Assembly: GCF_002869965.1 (NCBI RefSeq)
Contig: NZ_PEBS01000001.1
Coordinates: 174,248 to 238,247 of the forward strand
Direction of reading: 5' to 3'
Origin: Janthinobacterium sp. ROICE36
GTDB lineage: Bacteria; Pseudomonadota; Gammaproteobacteria; Burkholderiales; Burkholderiaceae_D
Length of the DNA: 64,000 nt
Part shown: piece by piece, positions 16,943 through 26,373 of the stretch
Layout of the letters: each line of letters starts with the position of its first letter
Numbering within the stretch: position 1 is the stretch's first letter
The notes under the pieces: model-generated
The model's database searches: none
What the model was told of the DNA's origin: nothing
Seen by the model: only the letters and a program-made list of their open reading frames with translations
Made by a program: the position numbers and the translations under genes

Positions 16943-18236
16943 AGTCTTCCTTGGAGTTGATCATTGCCGCTGTGCAGGCTGCCATTTTACCGGATGGCCC
17001 GGCGCGCCTGTGGCGGTGAATGAAAAACATCGCAAGTCCCGGCAGCTGCAAGGCCGCCAGCACGCCAAACGCCACCTGATACGCTTGCGGCGGATACTGC
17101 TGCAAGCTGTTCAGGGGCCAGCAGCCGAGTATCAGGCCAAAGCCCGCCTGCACCAGGAAGGCGCCCGTAAAAATCAGCAGATTCAAACAGGTGGCCGCCC
17201 TGCCCGTCAGGCTGGCCGGCATGCTTTGCGCGACGATTGCATACTCAAGGCCCGTTACCGTACCCAGCAAGGTAAACAGCACGGACAGCATGGGCAGGCT
17301 GGGCACGACATTGCATGCCATCGCCACTTGCACGGCGACAAACAGGACGATGCCGGCGCCCGCCACTTGCATGGGTTCAACGCCGCGCCGCCCAGCCCAT
17401 TCCGTCAGCATGCCCATGCCGATGGCGCCGAAGATGACGGCCGCCATGCCCAGGTACAACATATACGCCACGCTATCATCGGACAAGCCGCCCACGTCGG
17501 CCAGCCAGCGCCCCACCCACAAGCCCTGCACGCCAAAGAACACCGTGTGCGGCAGCAGGATCAGCGCGATGGTGCGGCGAAAGCCGGGATCGCGGTACAC
17601 GCTCCAGACGCTGACCTTGCTCACCTTGCTCATGCCAGCGGCGGGCGCGGGCATGGCTGGCGACAGCAGGCGGATCAGCACGCCGATGGCCAGCGCCGCC
17701 AGCGCCAAGCCCAGGAACACGCCGCGCCAGTCCGTGTAATGCAGGGCCAGCTTGACGGGCATGGTGGCCGTGGCCGCACCCAGGCCGCCCACGGCGATCA
17801 GATAGCCGTGCACGGACGGCAGGCGCGTGGGCACGATGGCACACGAGATCGCTTTCACGGCGGCCATGAAACAGCCACCCAGGCCTGCCCCCATCAGGGC
17901 CCGCGCCCACATCAGCTCGGCAAAGCTGTGGCCCCGGCTGAACAGCCATACGCCCAAGGCCGCCAGCGCCAGCAGCCACAGTTGCACCTTGCGGTGGCCA
18001 TAACGGTCGAGGGCCATGCCGATCGGTAGTTGCACCAGCGCAAAGGAGAGAAAAAAGGTGCTGGTCAGCAAGCCCAGTTGCGCCGGCGTCAGGGCGATGG
18101 CGCCCAGCAATTCCGCCGTCAGCACGGCGTTCACGCCGCGCAGCAGGCACGACAGGTAATGACCGAGCGCAAACGGCAGGAACACCAGGAAAAACACGGC
18201 CACGCCGGAACGGGAAGAAGCGCCGGCGCCGTGCAT
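16887..18236 (-). CDS. MFS transporter
   Basis: The 449-residue protein has about 12 hydrophobic segments and the MFS signature between helices 2 and 3 (GMALDRYGHRKVQ near residues 73-85), with a second-half counterpart (GMLTEWAGRRGVE). It starts 2 bp after the KamA-like gene stop. Its last 19 codons overlap the start of the FAH-family gene by 56 bases in another frame, and the tail after HRHRRAGPSGK has no membrane character. The overlap may be natural or reflect loss of an original stop. It probably moves the substrate of the neighbouring enzymes. Confidence 0.88.
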   Translation of the reverse strand: MHGAGASSRSGVAVFFLVFLPFALGHYLSCLLRGVNAVLTAELLGAIALTPAQLGLLTSTFFLSFALVQLPIGMALDRYGHRKVQLWLLALAALGVWLFSRGHSFAELMWARALMGAGLGGCFMAAVKAISCAIVPTRLPSVHGYLIAVGGLGAATATMPVKLALHYTDWRGVFLGLALAALAIGVLIRLLSPAMPAPAAGMSKVSKVSVWSVYRDPGFRRTIALILLPHTVFFGVQGLWVGRWLADVGGLSDDSVAYMLYLGMAAVIFGAIGMGMLTEWAGRRGVEPMQVAGAGIVLFVAVQVAMACNVVPSLPMLSVLFTLLGTVTGLEYAIVAQSMPASLTGRAATCLNLLIFTGAFLVQAGFGLILGCWPLNSLQQYPPQAYQVAFGVLAALQLPGLAMFFIHRHRRAGPSGKMAACTAAMINSKEDYETRSLWTSRQGKTGPDR

Positions 18237-18238
18237 GC

Positions 18239-19603
18239 TCAGGCGGCCTGTGCCAGGCGGATGATTTTATGCGGCAACTGCGGCATAGGCTCATCCGTCT
18301 CGAAAAAGAATTTATCGTGGCCGAACGCGGGCTTCAAATCGTCCATCCACGTGGCTTCCGCATCGAACTTCGCATAAAACGGCCGGCGCACCCAGTCCGG
18401 GTTGCGCGCCTGCAAAAATTGCAGGGCAAACAGTTTTTCGCCATGAATGCTGACGATGCCATCGATGACGATCTTGCCGGGAAACGCGCTCATGGAGGGT
18501 CCGCGCACCGTGCGCGACAGGCCCGACACCATCTGGTAGGCGGCCTGGAAGATTTCATGTGCCTTCGCCAGCGGCAACTCGAAATAGCCGCGCGGCCCCG
18601 TGTCCCGCTCGACAAACATGTAATACGGAATCGCTCCCAGGCGCGTGCCCGTTTGCCACAGCTCGGCCCAGCTTGCCGGGTCTTCATTGATGTGGCGGAT
18701 CAGCGGACCCTGCATGCGCAAGGTGGCGCCCGTCGACACGATGCGCTTGACGGCGTGCTGCGCAATGTCCTGGCGCAACTCCACGGCATGGCTGTAATGG
18801 CCCATCACGGCCAGGTTCTTGCCCGCCTTGACGATGCGCTCGAACAGGCGCAACAAATCGTCCGCGTCGCGGTCGGAGACAAAACGCTGCGGCCAATACG
18901 CCACCGCCTTGGTACCGATGCGGATGTTCTGGATATGTTCCAGGCCCGGTTCGAGCAGTGGTTCCAGGTAGGCCGCCAACTGGCGGGCATTCATGATCAT
19001 CGGGTCGCCGCCCGTGATCAGCACATCCGTCACTTCCGGATGCAGTTTCAAATAGGCGGCCAACTCATGCGACTCGCGCGCATCGAATTTCATGTCATCC
19101 ATGCCGACGAACTGGGGCCAACGGAAGCAGAAGGTGCAATACGCGTGGCAGGTCTGGCCCGCGCTGGGGAAAAACAGCACCGTTTGCGCATATTTATGCT
19201 GCAGGCCGCGCACGGGCGCCTCGTTGACTTTCGGCACGTTATGCGTCATCTGCCCGGCAGGATGGGGATTCATGCCCAGACGGATACCGTGCACATAAGC
19301 GTCGATGGCAGCCTTGTCACGCTGCACCAGCACGAGATCGCGCAAGTGCGCGTACTGCTCGGGCGGCAGCATGTCGCGGTGAGGGAAGACGAGGCGGTAG
19401 ATGGGATCGTCAGGGATGTTGTTCCAGTCGATCAACTGGTCGAGCACATAGGCATTCGTGCGAAACGGCAAGACGTGCGACACCACTTGCACGGCTACCC
19501 GCTGCTCTTCCGGCAACCATTCCCACTGCCGCGCCTGATGAATGGTTTGCCGCGTATACGGCTTGAACTTGGGTGGAAACGGCTCGGTAATGAGTGCGGA
19601 CAC
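18239..19603 (-). CDS. KamA-family radical SAM protein (lysine 2,3-aminomutase-like)
   Basis: The 454-residue protein has the radical SAM cluster motif C152-x3-C156-x2-C159 (TCHAYCTFC) and the GGDP SAM-binding block in VLITGGDPMIM near 195-204. Family resemblance is to lysine 2,3-aminomutase, but the length and divergent C-terminus mean the substrate is not assured. The start is GTG at 19603 with an AAGGAG site. It heads a unit with an MFS transporter and FAH- and CMD-family genes, so it may rearrange an imported amino acid. A divergent promoter region of about 280 bp separates it from the Cache gene. Confidence 0.88.
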   Translation of the reverse strand: MSALITEPFPPKFKPYTRQTIHQARQWEWLPEEQRVAVQVVSHVLPFRTNAYVLDQLIDWNNIPDDPIYRLVFPHRDMLPPEQYAHLRDLVLVQRDKAAIDAYVHGIRLGMNPHPAGQMTHNVPKVNEAPVRGLQHKYAQTVLFFPSAGQTCHAYCTFCFRWPQFVGMDDMKFDARESHELAAYLKLHPEVTDVLITGGDPMIMNARQLAAYLEPLLEPGLEHIQNIRIGTKAVAYWPQRFVSDRDADDLLRLFERIVKAGKNLAVMGHYSHAVELRQDIAQHAVKRIVSTGATLRMQGPLIRHINEDPASWAELWQTGTRLGAIPYYMFVERDTGPRGYFELPLAKAHEIFQAAYQMVSGLSRTVRGPSMSAFPGKIVIDGIVSIHGEKLFALQFLQARNPDWVRRPFYAKFDAEATWMDDLKPAFGHDKFFFETDEPMPQLPHKIIRLAQAA

Positions 19604-19804
19604 GATAGTCTCCTTGCCAATAAATAGCGATAACTTTCATGAAATTGACCCTATATCAGCCAATTCCAGCCTTTTCTCCCACAGGCCATGCCAGCTCTGC
19701 ATGCTGTGAAAGTCATCATAATTCTTGCCATACAGAACCAAATTGCTACACATCAACAAGCATTCCGATACGTTGCTCGCTGCCTACAAGCAACACCTTA
19801 GTTT

Positions 19805-19827
19805 GTTCCATCGCAATTTGATGGAAC
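19805..19827. promoter_or_regulatory. Palindrome upstream of the Cache-chemoreceptor pair
   Basis: GTTCCATC (19805-19812) and GATGGAAC (19820-19827) are perfect inverted repeats around a 7-base centre, 60 bp before the Cache gene start. It could be a protein-binding site or an mRNA hairpin. No known regulator site was matched. Confidence 0.35.
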
Positions 19828-19886
19828 CCTCGACGACGTAAATTACGGCTTTGCAACCCATCCCTCGATTCTCACAAGGAGCTGTC

Positions 19887-20351
19887 ATGAAACGCTTATT
19901 CACGGGTAGCCTGCTGTGCCTAGCCTTTGCCGGCGGCAGCGGCAGCGTCAGTGCCGCCGTCGAAGCAACGGAAAAAGACGCCATCGCCATGGCCGAACGG
20001 GGCGCCGCCTTCATGAAGGCGCATGGCAAGGAAGAAATGATGAAGAAAATCACGGCGAAAGACCCCGACTTCGTGCAGGGCTCGCTGTATGTGGACATGC
20101 GTGACATCAAGACGGGCATCGTGCTGGCCCACCCCATCAATCCTTCCATCGTGGGCAAGGATTTGACGGACGTGCCCGACGCGAATGGCAAGAAATATCG
20201 CCGTGAAATCATCGAACTGGCGCAAAAGCAGGGCAAGGGCTGGGTCAACTACCAGTACAAGAATCCCACCAGCGGCAAGATCGAGCCGAAGACCACGTAT
20301 ATCTTGCGCGTCAACGATGTGGTGCTGGAAGCGGGGATCTACAAAAAATAA
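19887..20351 (+). CDS. Exported single Cache-domain protein
   Basis: The 154-residue protein has a signal peptide ([24 protein letters not shown]) and then a single Cache-type sensor fold: an initial helix ([19 protein letters not shown]) followed by [29 protein letters not shown] and W-V-N-Y-Q-Y-x-N-P, features of small-ligand Cache domains. It has no membrane anchor after cleavage, so it should be free in the periplasm. The AAGGAG site supports ATG 19887. It lies 68 bp upstream of a chemoreceptor gene, suggesting a ligand-binding accessory to that receptor. Confidence 0.85.
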   Translation: MKRLFTGSLLCLAFAGGSGSVSAAVEATEKDAIAMAERGAAFMKAHGKEEMMKKITAKDPDFVQGSLYVDMRDIKTGIVLAHPINPSIVGKDLTDVPDANGKKYRREIIELAQKQGKGWVNYQYKNPTSGKIEPKTTYILRVNDVVLEAGIYKK

Positions 20352-20419
20352 GGCAGCGGCGGCGTACACGAACGCTGTGCGCCGCCTGCGCCTGGAACAG
20401 CCATAGCCAGGAGTCAAGC

Positions 20420-22114
20420 ATGCTCAATACACTACGCATCGGACCAAAATTATTGCTGGCGCCCGCCCTGGTCTTGCTGCTGCTGATACTCAGCTCGAGC
20501 GGCGCCTGGTATGGCATGGTGCGGCAAAATGCCTCGCTGGAAAACATGGTACGGGTACGCATCACGCATCTGAAAGCGGCCGCCGAAATACTAGGCGAGG
20601 CCAGGCACGCACACGGCAATATGTACCAGTTGCTGTCGTGGACGAATGGCAGCTTCGCCAAGGCCCGCATCGACGCGCTGGAGCAACAGATCAAGGCGCG
20701 CCACGCGGCCATCGACGCCCAACTGGCCACGCTGCGCGCCACGGCCACGGGTGCCGAGCGCAGCCTGGTCGATGCGGCCATCACGGCACTGGCCGGCTAC
20801 CGCAAGGCCGTGCTGGAAACCATGGAAATGGCGCAGATGGACCAGTCGATCGCCACCAATTCCATGCTCAAGGCGGAAACGCAATTCGGCCAGTTCAATA
20901 CGCAACTGGCGCAGTTGTCGGCCCTGGAAACGACGCTCAGCAGCCAGGCCCATGCGACGGCCAGCACCGAGTTTCGCAGCCTGGGCTGGAGCCTGCTGCT
21001 GACGGTCCTGCTCTCCATCTGCGTTTCCATCGTGGTGACCATGCTGGTACGGCGCGCCATGCTGGTGGAAATCCGCGGCATTGCCGACGCCGTGCAAGAC
21101 CTGGCTGCAGGCAAGCTGATCGCCGGTGCGCCCAAGCAGGGCAATGACGAGATCGCCGCCACCTCGCGCGTGCTGGACCAGACCATCGCCAACTTGAACC
21201 AGACCTTGCGCACCATCATGGGTGCCGTGCAATCGATCGATACGGCCTCGCGCGAAATTGCCACCGGCAATCTGGATCTGTCGGCGCGCACGGAAATGCA
21301 AGCGAGCTCGCTGGAAGAAACGTCGAGCGCCATGGAAGCGCTGACGCAAGCCGTCAATGACAACGCCGACAACGCTCAGTTGGCCTGCGAGCTGGCGGGG
21401 CAAGCGTCAACGCTGGCCGTGCAAGGGGGTGCGTCGATGCAGCAGGCGGTGACGACGATGGCGACGATACGGGCCAATTCGCGCCAGATCGTGGATATTA
21501 TCGGCGTGATCGATGCTATTTCCTTCCAGACCAATATCCTCGCGCTGAATGCGGCGGTGGAAGCGGCGCGCGCGGGCGAACAAGGTCGCGGCTTTGCCGT
21601 GGTCGCGTCCGAAGTGCGCACCCTGGCGCAGCGTTCGGCGCAGGCGGCCAGGGAAATCAAGACCCTGATCGCCACGTCCGTGGCCACCATCGATGGCGGC
21701 AGCGTGGCCGTGCAGCAAGCGGGCGACAGCATGGGCGCCATCGTGGCCTCGGTACAGCAAGTCAATGACATCATCGAGCGCGTGAAACAGGCCAGCGCCG
21801 AGCAAGCCTCGGGCATCACGGAAGTGAATCAGGCCGTCACGCAAATGGACGATGTCACCCAGCAAAATGCGGCCCTGGTGGAGCAGGCGGCAGCGGCGGC
21901 GGCCAGTTTGCAGGACCAGGCTGTCAAACTGTCGGCGGCAGTCAGCGTCTTTACCCTGGACGAGCACACCGCCAGGCCCGCCAGCCACACCGAAGACGGG
22001 GCATTCCAGCATCCGGCCAGTGTGCAGCAGGACAGGCGCGCGCTGCACAGCCCGCTACGCGGCAAGTCTGCCCAGCGCGGCGCAAGCGCGACGCCACAGC
22101 GCCGGCGCAGCTAA
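20420..22114 (+). CDS. Methyl-accepting chemotaxis protein
   Basis: The 564-residue protein has two membrane segments (about 10-30 and 188-210) bracketing a mostly helical periplasmic domain of about 155 residues, probably a four-helix-bundle sensor. A HAMP-like linker and the long cytoplasmic signalling coiled coil follow, with the conserved hairpin tip [20 protein letters not shown] near residues 370-390. The C-terminal tail is basic and lacks an obvious pentapeptide tether for CheR/CheB. It follows the exported Cache protein closely, and the two probably form one operon. Confidence 0.93.
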   Translation: MLNTLRIGPKLLLAPALVLLLLILSSSGAWYGMVRQNASLENMVRVRITHLKAAAEILGEARHAHGNMYQLLSWTNGSFAKARIDALEQQIKARHAAIDAQLATLRATATGAERSLVDAAITALAGYRKAVLETMEMAQMDQSIATNSMLKAETQFGQFNTQLAQLSALETTLSSQAHATASTEFRSLGWSLLLTVLLSICVSIVVTMLVRRAMLVEIRGIADAVQDLAAGKLIAGAPKQGNDEIAATSRVLDQTIANLNQTLRTIMGAVQSIDTASREIATGNLDLSARTEMQASSLEETSSAMEALTQAVNDNADNAQLACELAGQASTLAVQGGASMQQAVTTMATIRANSRQIVDIIGVIDAISFQTNILALNAAVEAARAGEQGRGFAVVASEVRTLAQRSAQAAREIKTLIATSVATIDGGSVAVQQAGDSMGAIVASVQQVNDIIERVKQASAEQASGITEVNQAVTQMDDVTQQNAALVEQAAAAAASLQDQAVKLSAAVSVFTLDEHTARPASHTEDGAFQHPASVQQDRRALHSPLRGKSAQRGASATPQRRRS

Positions 22115-22689
22115 GCGGCAGGCGCGCGCATGGGTTTGCTTAAATAGGGCGAACCGGCCAGCACGAAGCGCCACGGCGTTTCCATCGCCTTGGAAATGCC
22201 GATGCGCGGCCCCGCCCGTACCGTCACGTGATCCTCGCGGGCCAGCAGCATGAATGGCGGCGCATCGAGCGCCAGGCGGTTGTGCAGATGGCTCACACCG
22301 AGTGCCTGGCACACCTTGCCCGGTCCCGAACACAGCTGCCGCAGTTCCTCGACGCCGCGCCGCTCGCGCATGGTATCGAGTCCCGCCAGCGGCTCGATGG
22401 CGCGGATCAGCACGCCGGCGCCATGGCCCGCTTCGCGGCACACAAAGTTCAGACACCAGTGGATGCCGTACGAGCGGTAGACATAGGCGTGCGCGGGCGG
22501 GCCGAACATGGCCGCATTGCGCGGCGTCATGCCGCCATACGTGTGCGAAGCGGGGTCCAGCCTGTCATACGCTTCCGTTTCCACGATGCGCCCGCCCACG
22601 CCGTCGACCAGCACGGTCACGCCGATCAGCTGGCGCGCCACGCTGCAAGAATCGCCCGTAAAATCGATGCCTGCCAAGAGTTTTTTCAT
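22111..22689 (-). CDS. 3-methyladenine DNA glycosylase (AAG/Mpg family)
   Basis: This base-excision repair enzyme removes alkylated purines. The 192-residue protein carries the AAG hallmarks: [23 protein letters not shown] near 36-58 (catalytic Glu and nearby base-flipping region), [21 protein letters not shown] near 64-84 and the S-G-P-G-K-V/L block near 121-126. The start at 22689 follows normal spacing. Its stop overlaps the convergent chemoreceptor stop by four bases. Confidence 0.93.
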   Translation of the reverse strand: MKKLLAGIDFTGDSCSVARQLIGVTVLVDGVGGRIVETEAYDRLDPASHTYGGMTPRNAAMFGPPAHAYVYRSYGIHWCLNFVCREAGHGAGVLIRAIEPLAGLDTMRERRGVEELRQLCSGPGKVCQALGVSHLHNRLALDAPPFMLLAREDHVTVRAGPRIGISKAMETPWRFVLAGSPYLSKPMRAPAA

Positions 22690-22978
22690 GCGGCAATTGT
22701 AGCGCCACGCCTGCCCGCACGCACCGGCAGCGGCCTTAAAAACAAATACATCTTACTTTTCTCACCATAAAACAGGGGCTGATTGCGTCGCCAAATGAGC
22801 AACATCGGTGGCAATCACGGCAAAAACAGGAATTTTTCGACAATCTATTGTAGAGATGAACTATTGCCATGCATAAACATGGATAATCACCGGGCATTGC
22901 ACAAGTCGTCCATGCGGCCGTCCATGCGCAGCGCACGACAGAATAAGCACCGGGCACAAAAATGATGATGAAAGCGTG

Positions 22979-23845
22979 ATGATGAGAGCGGCAGCGCAAA
23001 AGCAGATAGTGCAGGAAGATCCGGTTGACGCCCTGATGCGTTCCATCCGTATCCCGCCGCGTCCCAGCCTGCTGGTCGACTTGCAGCGCGAACTGGCAGA
23101 AGACGCCCCGTCGCCGCGCCGCATCGCGCGCATCATCGCCGACGATGTCGGCATGTCCGGCGCCCTGCTGAAATTGGCCAATTCGCCCTTCTATGGCGCC
23201 GCGCGCAAGGCCAAATCCGTCGAACAAGGCATCAACTTTCTCGGCATCAACCAGTGCAGCGCCATGATGACGGGCTTGCTGGCGCGCCAGGCGCTGGAAG
23301 CGGAAGGCGTGGAGCTGAACAACTTCTGGGATGTGTCGGCCAAGCGCGCGCGCGCCCTGGTGTTTACCTCGCGCAAGCTGCGCATCGCCCCGCCCGACAT
23401 CGCCCATACCTTCGGCCTGTTCTGCGATATCGGCGTGCCCCTGCTGATGAACCGCTTTCCCGACTACGTCAAGACGTACGCGGCGGCGGCAAACGATGCG
23501 CACAATTGCTTTACCAGCCTGGAAGACGCGCGCCACCAGACCAACCACGCGGCCATCGGCTGCTTGCTGGCGCGCAACTGGGGCCTGTCCTCCGATGTCT
23601 CCTGGGCCATCCTGCACCACCACGACTACACGGTGTTGGCCGACCCGTCCACGGACGACGCCATCCGTTCGCTCGTCGCCCTGTCGCTGCTGGCCGAAAA
23701 AGGCATTCAGCGCTACCATGGCAACAGTACTTCGCTGGAGTGGGACAAGGGCGGCGAACTTGCCTGCCAGCATCTCGGCCTGTCGCAGGAAGAAGCCGCC
23801 GACCTGCTCGACGAGTTGCACGAGATGTTCGATACCGACCATTGA
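22979..23845 (+). CDS. HDOD-domain signalling protein
   Basis: The protein (about 288 residues) has an HDOD domain, a catalytically dead relative of HD hydrolases used in regulation. Visible blocks are PPRPSLLVDLQRELAEDAPSPRRIARIIADD near 22-52, LLKLANSPFYGAARKAKSVEQGINFLG near 60-86, and the later IGCLLARNWGLSSDVSWAILHHHD. No output or GGDEF domain is fused. Start codons are stacked (GTG 22976, ATG 22979, ATG 22982). Possible roles are in motility or second-messenger control. Confidence 0.87.
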   Translation: MMRAAAQKQIVQEDPVDALMRSIRIPPRPSLLVDLQRELAEDAPSPRRIARIIADDVGMSGALLKLANSPFYGAARKAKSVEQGINFLGINQCSAMMTGLLARQALEAEGVELNNFWDVSAKRARALVFTSRKLRIAPPDIAHTFGLFCDIGVPLLMNRFPDYVKTYAAAANDAHNCFTSLEDARHQTNHAAIGCLLARNWGLSSDVSWAILHHHDYTVLADPSTDDAIRSLVALSLLAEKGIQRYHGNSTSLEWDKGGELACQHLGLSQEEAADLLDELHEMFDTDH

Positions 23846-23951
23846 GGTATCAGGCGGCCGCGTCCGCCTGTATGATCCATCCCGGCGCCTGGCATAGCCA
23901 TGGCGCCCGTTTCCGTTTGCCTGACCTGTATTTCTTAACCTGTTGATCGCC

Positions 23952-25160
23952 ATGCCCAAAAATAAGCGCCCTGTCCCCCGTAAATCCGCCAACACGCCTG
24001 AAGACAAGGATGAGTCCGTCACGCGCATGCTGTGCACGATGGCCCTGAACCTGGCGGAGCAGGAAGACAGCGAATCGCAGGGCACGGTGCTGGCCGAGCA
24101 AGCCGTCGAGTTCGACCGCCTGATCCGCAAGGCCTTGAATCAAAAGAAAGATGAAATCCTGTACGACGCCATCGAGCGGGCCAAGTACGAAGACGTGGGC
24201 GCCTATCAATACTTGCGCAGCCATATAGAGGAAGCCGCGTCCGTCGTGACGTTCCGCCGCGAGAATGCCCCCACCATGGAAATCAACGCCTTCGTCGTGC
24301 CCCTGCTGGTGCAAAACACGGGCGGCCTGAAGGAAGCGGACAGCTTCCAGGATCAGGACGCGTTCGAGGCGCTGGTCAAAAGTTTCCAACAGGCAGAACT
24401 GGAAAGCCCCAAGGCCAAGGTGGTCTTGATGAGCCATGCCTATGACCTCGATGAAATCGACCGCATCACCTACAGCCATTTACATGAGATGGTGCGCGAT
24501 GCGTACTCATCGATGACGGACAAGAAAATCGTCGCCACGCCGGGCCTGGAAAACAGCATCGTCGGCTGGAGCGAGACGGCCTTCGGCCCGCAAGACACCG
24601 CCATTGAACTGCGCTTCCTGCTGGGCTTTGCCCTCAAGCGCGTGGACGACCCGTTCTATGCGGAACCAAAAGACGAAGCGGCGCTCGACGCCTGGTTCGA
24701 CGCGCGCATGGCCCGCTACCAGCAGTGGACGACGGAAGTGGGCGACCTGGTGAAACGCTGCCTGGCGCCGGCCGGCAGCGCCCTGGAAGTGAGCTTTTTG
24801 TACCAGGATCTGTTCCACGGCGGCAAGGAACAAGGCATGAGCGAGTATGCGATGCTGCAGATGATGTCCGGCATCAACCATGCATTGGCGGAAAACAAGG
24901 TGGACGCCGGCGACGTCTCGGTGATCGTCGGTCCGGCCGATGAGCACGGCGAAATGCTGTTGCGCGTCAACGTCAGCACGGCGGGCGGCGAATTGCTGCA
25001 CAGCGCCGACAAGCCGCTGGACCTGGCCGCCGACCTGCAGGACGAAGTCGACGACATCTGCGATGCACTGGCCACCATCGGCGTGACGCAATTGTCCGTG
25101 GCGCTGAAATTCGACGCCAAGGGACAGCCGCTGGAAGCGCAGGCTTACGCGCCAGCGTAA
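23952..25160 (+). CDS. DUF2863-type conserved protein of unknown function
   Basis: The 402-residue protein resembles the DUF2863 family that I associate with Burkholderiales; this assignment is from memory of the sequence pattern. It is soluble, acidic and predicted alpha/beta, with no signal peptide or catalytic motif that I can name. It begins MPKNKRPVPRKSAN (basic tail) followed by a helix rich in acidic residues. The ATG at 23952 is preferred over an upstream TTG. Its last codons and stop lie inside a long hairpin shared with the convergent glycosylase gene. Confidence 0.75.
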   Translation: MPKNKRPVPRKSANTPEDKDESVTRMLCTMALNLAEQEDSESQGTVLAEQAVEFDRLIRKALNQKKDEILYDAIERAKYEDVGAYQYLRSHIEEAASVVTFRRENAPTMEINAFVVPLLVQNTGGLKEADSFQDQDAFEALVKSFQQAELESPKAKVVLMSHAYDLDEIDRITYSHLHEMVRDAYSSMTDKKIVATPGLENSIVGWSETAFGPQDTAIELRFLLGFALKRVDDPFYAEPKDEAALDAWFDARMARYQQWTTEVGDLVKRCLAPAGSALEVSFLYQDLFHGGKEQGMSEYAMLQMMSGINHALAENKVDAGDVSVIVGPADEHGEMLLRVNVSTAGGELLHSADKPLDLAADLQDEVDDICDALATIGVTQLSVALKFDAKGQPLEAQAYAPA

Positions 25161-25181
25161 GAAGCTGGCGTGTAAGCCTGC
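25139..25181. terminator. 18-bp stem-loop built into the DUF2863 gene end
   Basis: Arms 25139-25156 and 25164-25181 pair over 18 bases with one G-U type mismatch and a 7-base loop. The stop codon of the plus-strand gene is in the loop, and the minus-strand glycosylase gene ends 2 bp beyond the right arm. It is placed to act as a bidirectional transcript end although no long T-tract is present. Confidence 0.65.
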
Positions 25182-25182
25182 A

Positions 25183-25707
25183 TCAAAACGGATGCAATGT
25201 TTTCCATTGCAGCAACTTGGCGCCATACGCCAAGGTGTAGGCGGGGCTGCTCGACGGCAAGCTGACGATGCGGTAGCGCTGCGCGTGTTCGCCCAGCACT
25301 TTGATGCCCAGCTTCGCGGCCGTGCCGCCGTTGAAGGCGATCGTGTGCAGCCGTGGCAGACTGGCCGTCAGGGCCACCAGGTCGTTATCGTCGCGGGCGC
25401 GGATATTGCTGTCCAGGCTGCCCGTGCGCTGCGCCTGCGCCACCACGTCCCACAGGCCCACGCCGTGCGCCAGCAAGGTGCTCAAACGCGCGGCATAGGG
25501 CAGGCCTATCAAATTCACGCCCAGCACTTCGCCCAGCAGCATCCAGAACTTGTTTTGCGGATGCGCATAATACTGGCTGTGGGCCAGCGATTTTTCGCCG
25601 GGCAGGCTGCCCAGTATCAGCAAGCGCGTATCGGCGTCGACGACGGGATCGAAGCAGCGCTTGCGCGGGTCGGCAGCAGCGTCTGGCAAGAAGGCAGGGC
25701 TATTCAC
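25183..25707 (-). CDS. DNA-deoxyinosine glycosylase (UDG superfamily family 6)
   Basis: The protein belongs to the uracil-DNA glycosylase fold, hypoxanthine-DNA glycosylase branch, which removes deaminated adenine. Motif A-like GSLPGEKSLAHSQYYAHPQNKFW follows a short N-terminus, then NLIGLPYAARLSTLLAHGVGLWDVV and the C-terminal LPSSSPAY motif. A GTG at 25707 gives 174 residues, close to the family length; ATG 25740 and an earlier start at 25782 are possible but add unsupported sequence. No strong ribosome binding site distinguishes them. Confidence 0.85.
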   Translation of the reverse strand: MNSPAFLPDAAADPRKRCFDPVVDADTRLLILGSLPGEKSLAHSQYYAHPQNKFWMLLGEVLGVNLIGLPYAARLSTLLAHGVGLWDVVAQAQRTGSLDSNIRARDDNDLVALTASLPRLHTIAFNGGTAAKLGIKVLGEHAQRYRIVSLPSSSPAYTLAYGAKLLQWKTLHPF

Positions 25708-25802
25708 ATGAGATGTCCGGAAGGGAAAATGAAGGGCCATTTTACCCGGCCACGCGACGGTGTAGAATTCCCGGACAACCATCCCTGCACAAGAGACTGC
25801 CC

Positions 25803-26231
25803 ATGCGCACCATCGACACCCTGCTGGCCCAATATGGCGAAAGCCATCGCAACCACGTCAATGAATGGGTGCACATCGTGTGCGTGCCCCTGATCGTTTT
25901 CAGCCTGCTGGGACTGCTGTGGAGCGTGCATCCCAGCGTGGCGCTGCTCGGCAGTATTCTGGCCTTATACTATTATTACAAGCTGTCGCGCGCGTTTGCG
26001 GCGGGCATGCTGGCGATGCTGGCCACCATGTTGGGCCTGCTTCTGCTGCTGCCCCCGCTGACCATCCTGCCCATGTCGCTGGCACTGTTCGTGCTAGCCT
26101 GGATAGGCCAGTTCATCGGCCATCAAATCGAAGGCAAGAAACCGTCGTTTCTGGACGACTTGCGTTTCTTATTGGTGGGGCCCCTGTTCGTGCTGGGATT
26201 TTTGTACCGGCGCCTGCGGCTGGCGTATTGA
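25803..26231 (+). CDS. DUF962/Mpo1-family membrane protein
   Basis: The 142-residue protein has the DUF962 pattern: Y-x-x-x-H-R-N-x-x-N-E-W-V-H-I-V-C-V-P near 11-29 and W-I-G-Q-F-I-G-H near 100-107, with His residues that bind iron in yeast Mpo1, a 2-hydroxy fatty acid dioxygenase. Four hydrophobic segments fit an inner-membrane protein. The bacterial substrate is unknown. The start at 25803 agrees with the family N-terminus. Confidence 0.85.
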   Translation: MRTIDTLLAQYGESHRNHVNEWVHIVCVPLIVFSLLGLLWSVHPSVALLGSILALYYYYKLSRAFAAGMLAMLATMLGLLLLLPPLTILPMSLALFVLAWIGQFIGHQIEGKKPSFLDDLRFLLVGPLFVLGFLYRRLRLAY

Positions 26232-26373
26232 GCGGCACGCGGCCACGCGGGGCCGGTAACAGATTTTTACTATTCGCAACTAGTTATCTGTAGCAAATGT
26301 CCTTATGATAAGTCAGCATCTTTACTGCCGGTCGACGCAATCGGCAACTAACTTTTGTCCAAGGGAGTTCCAC

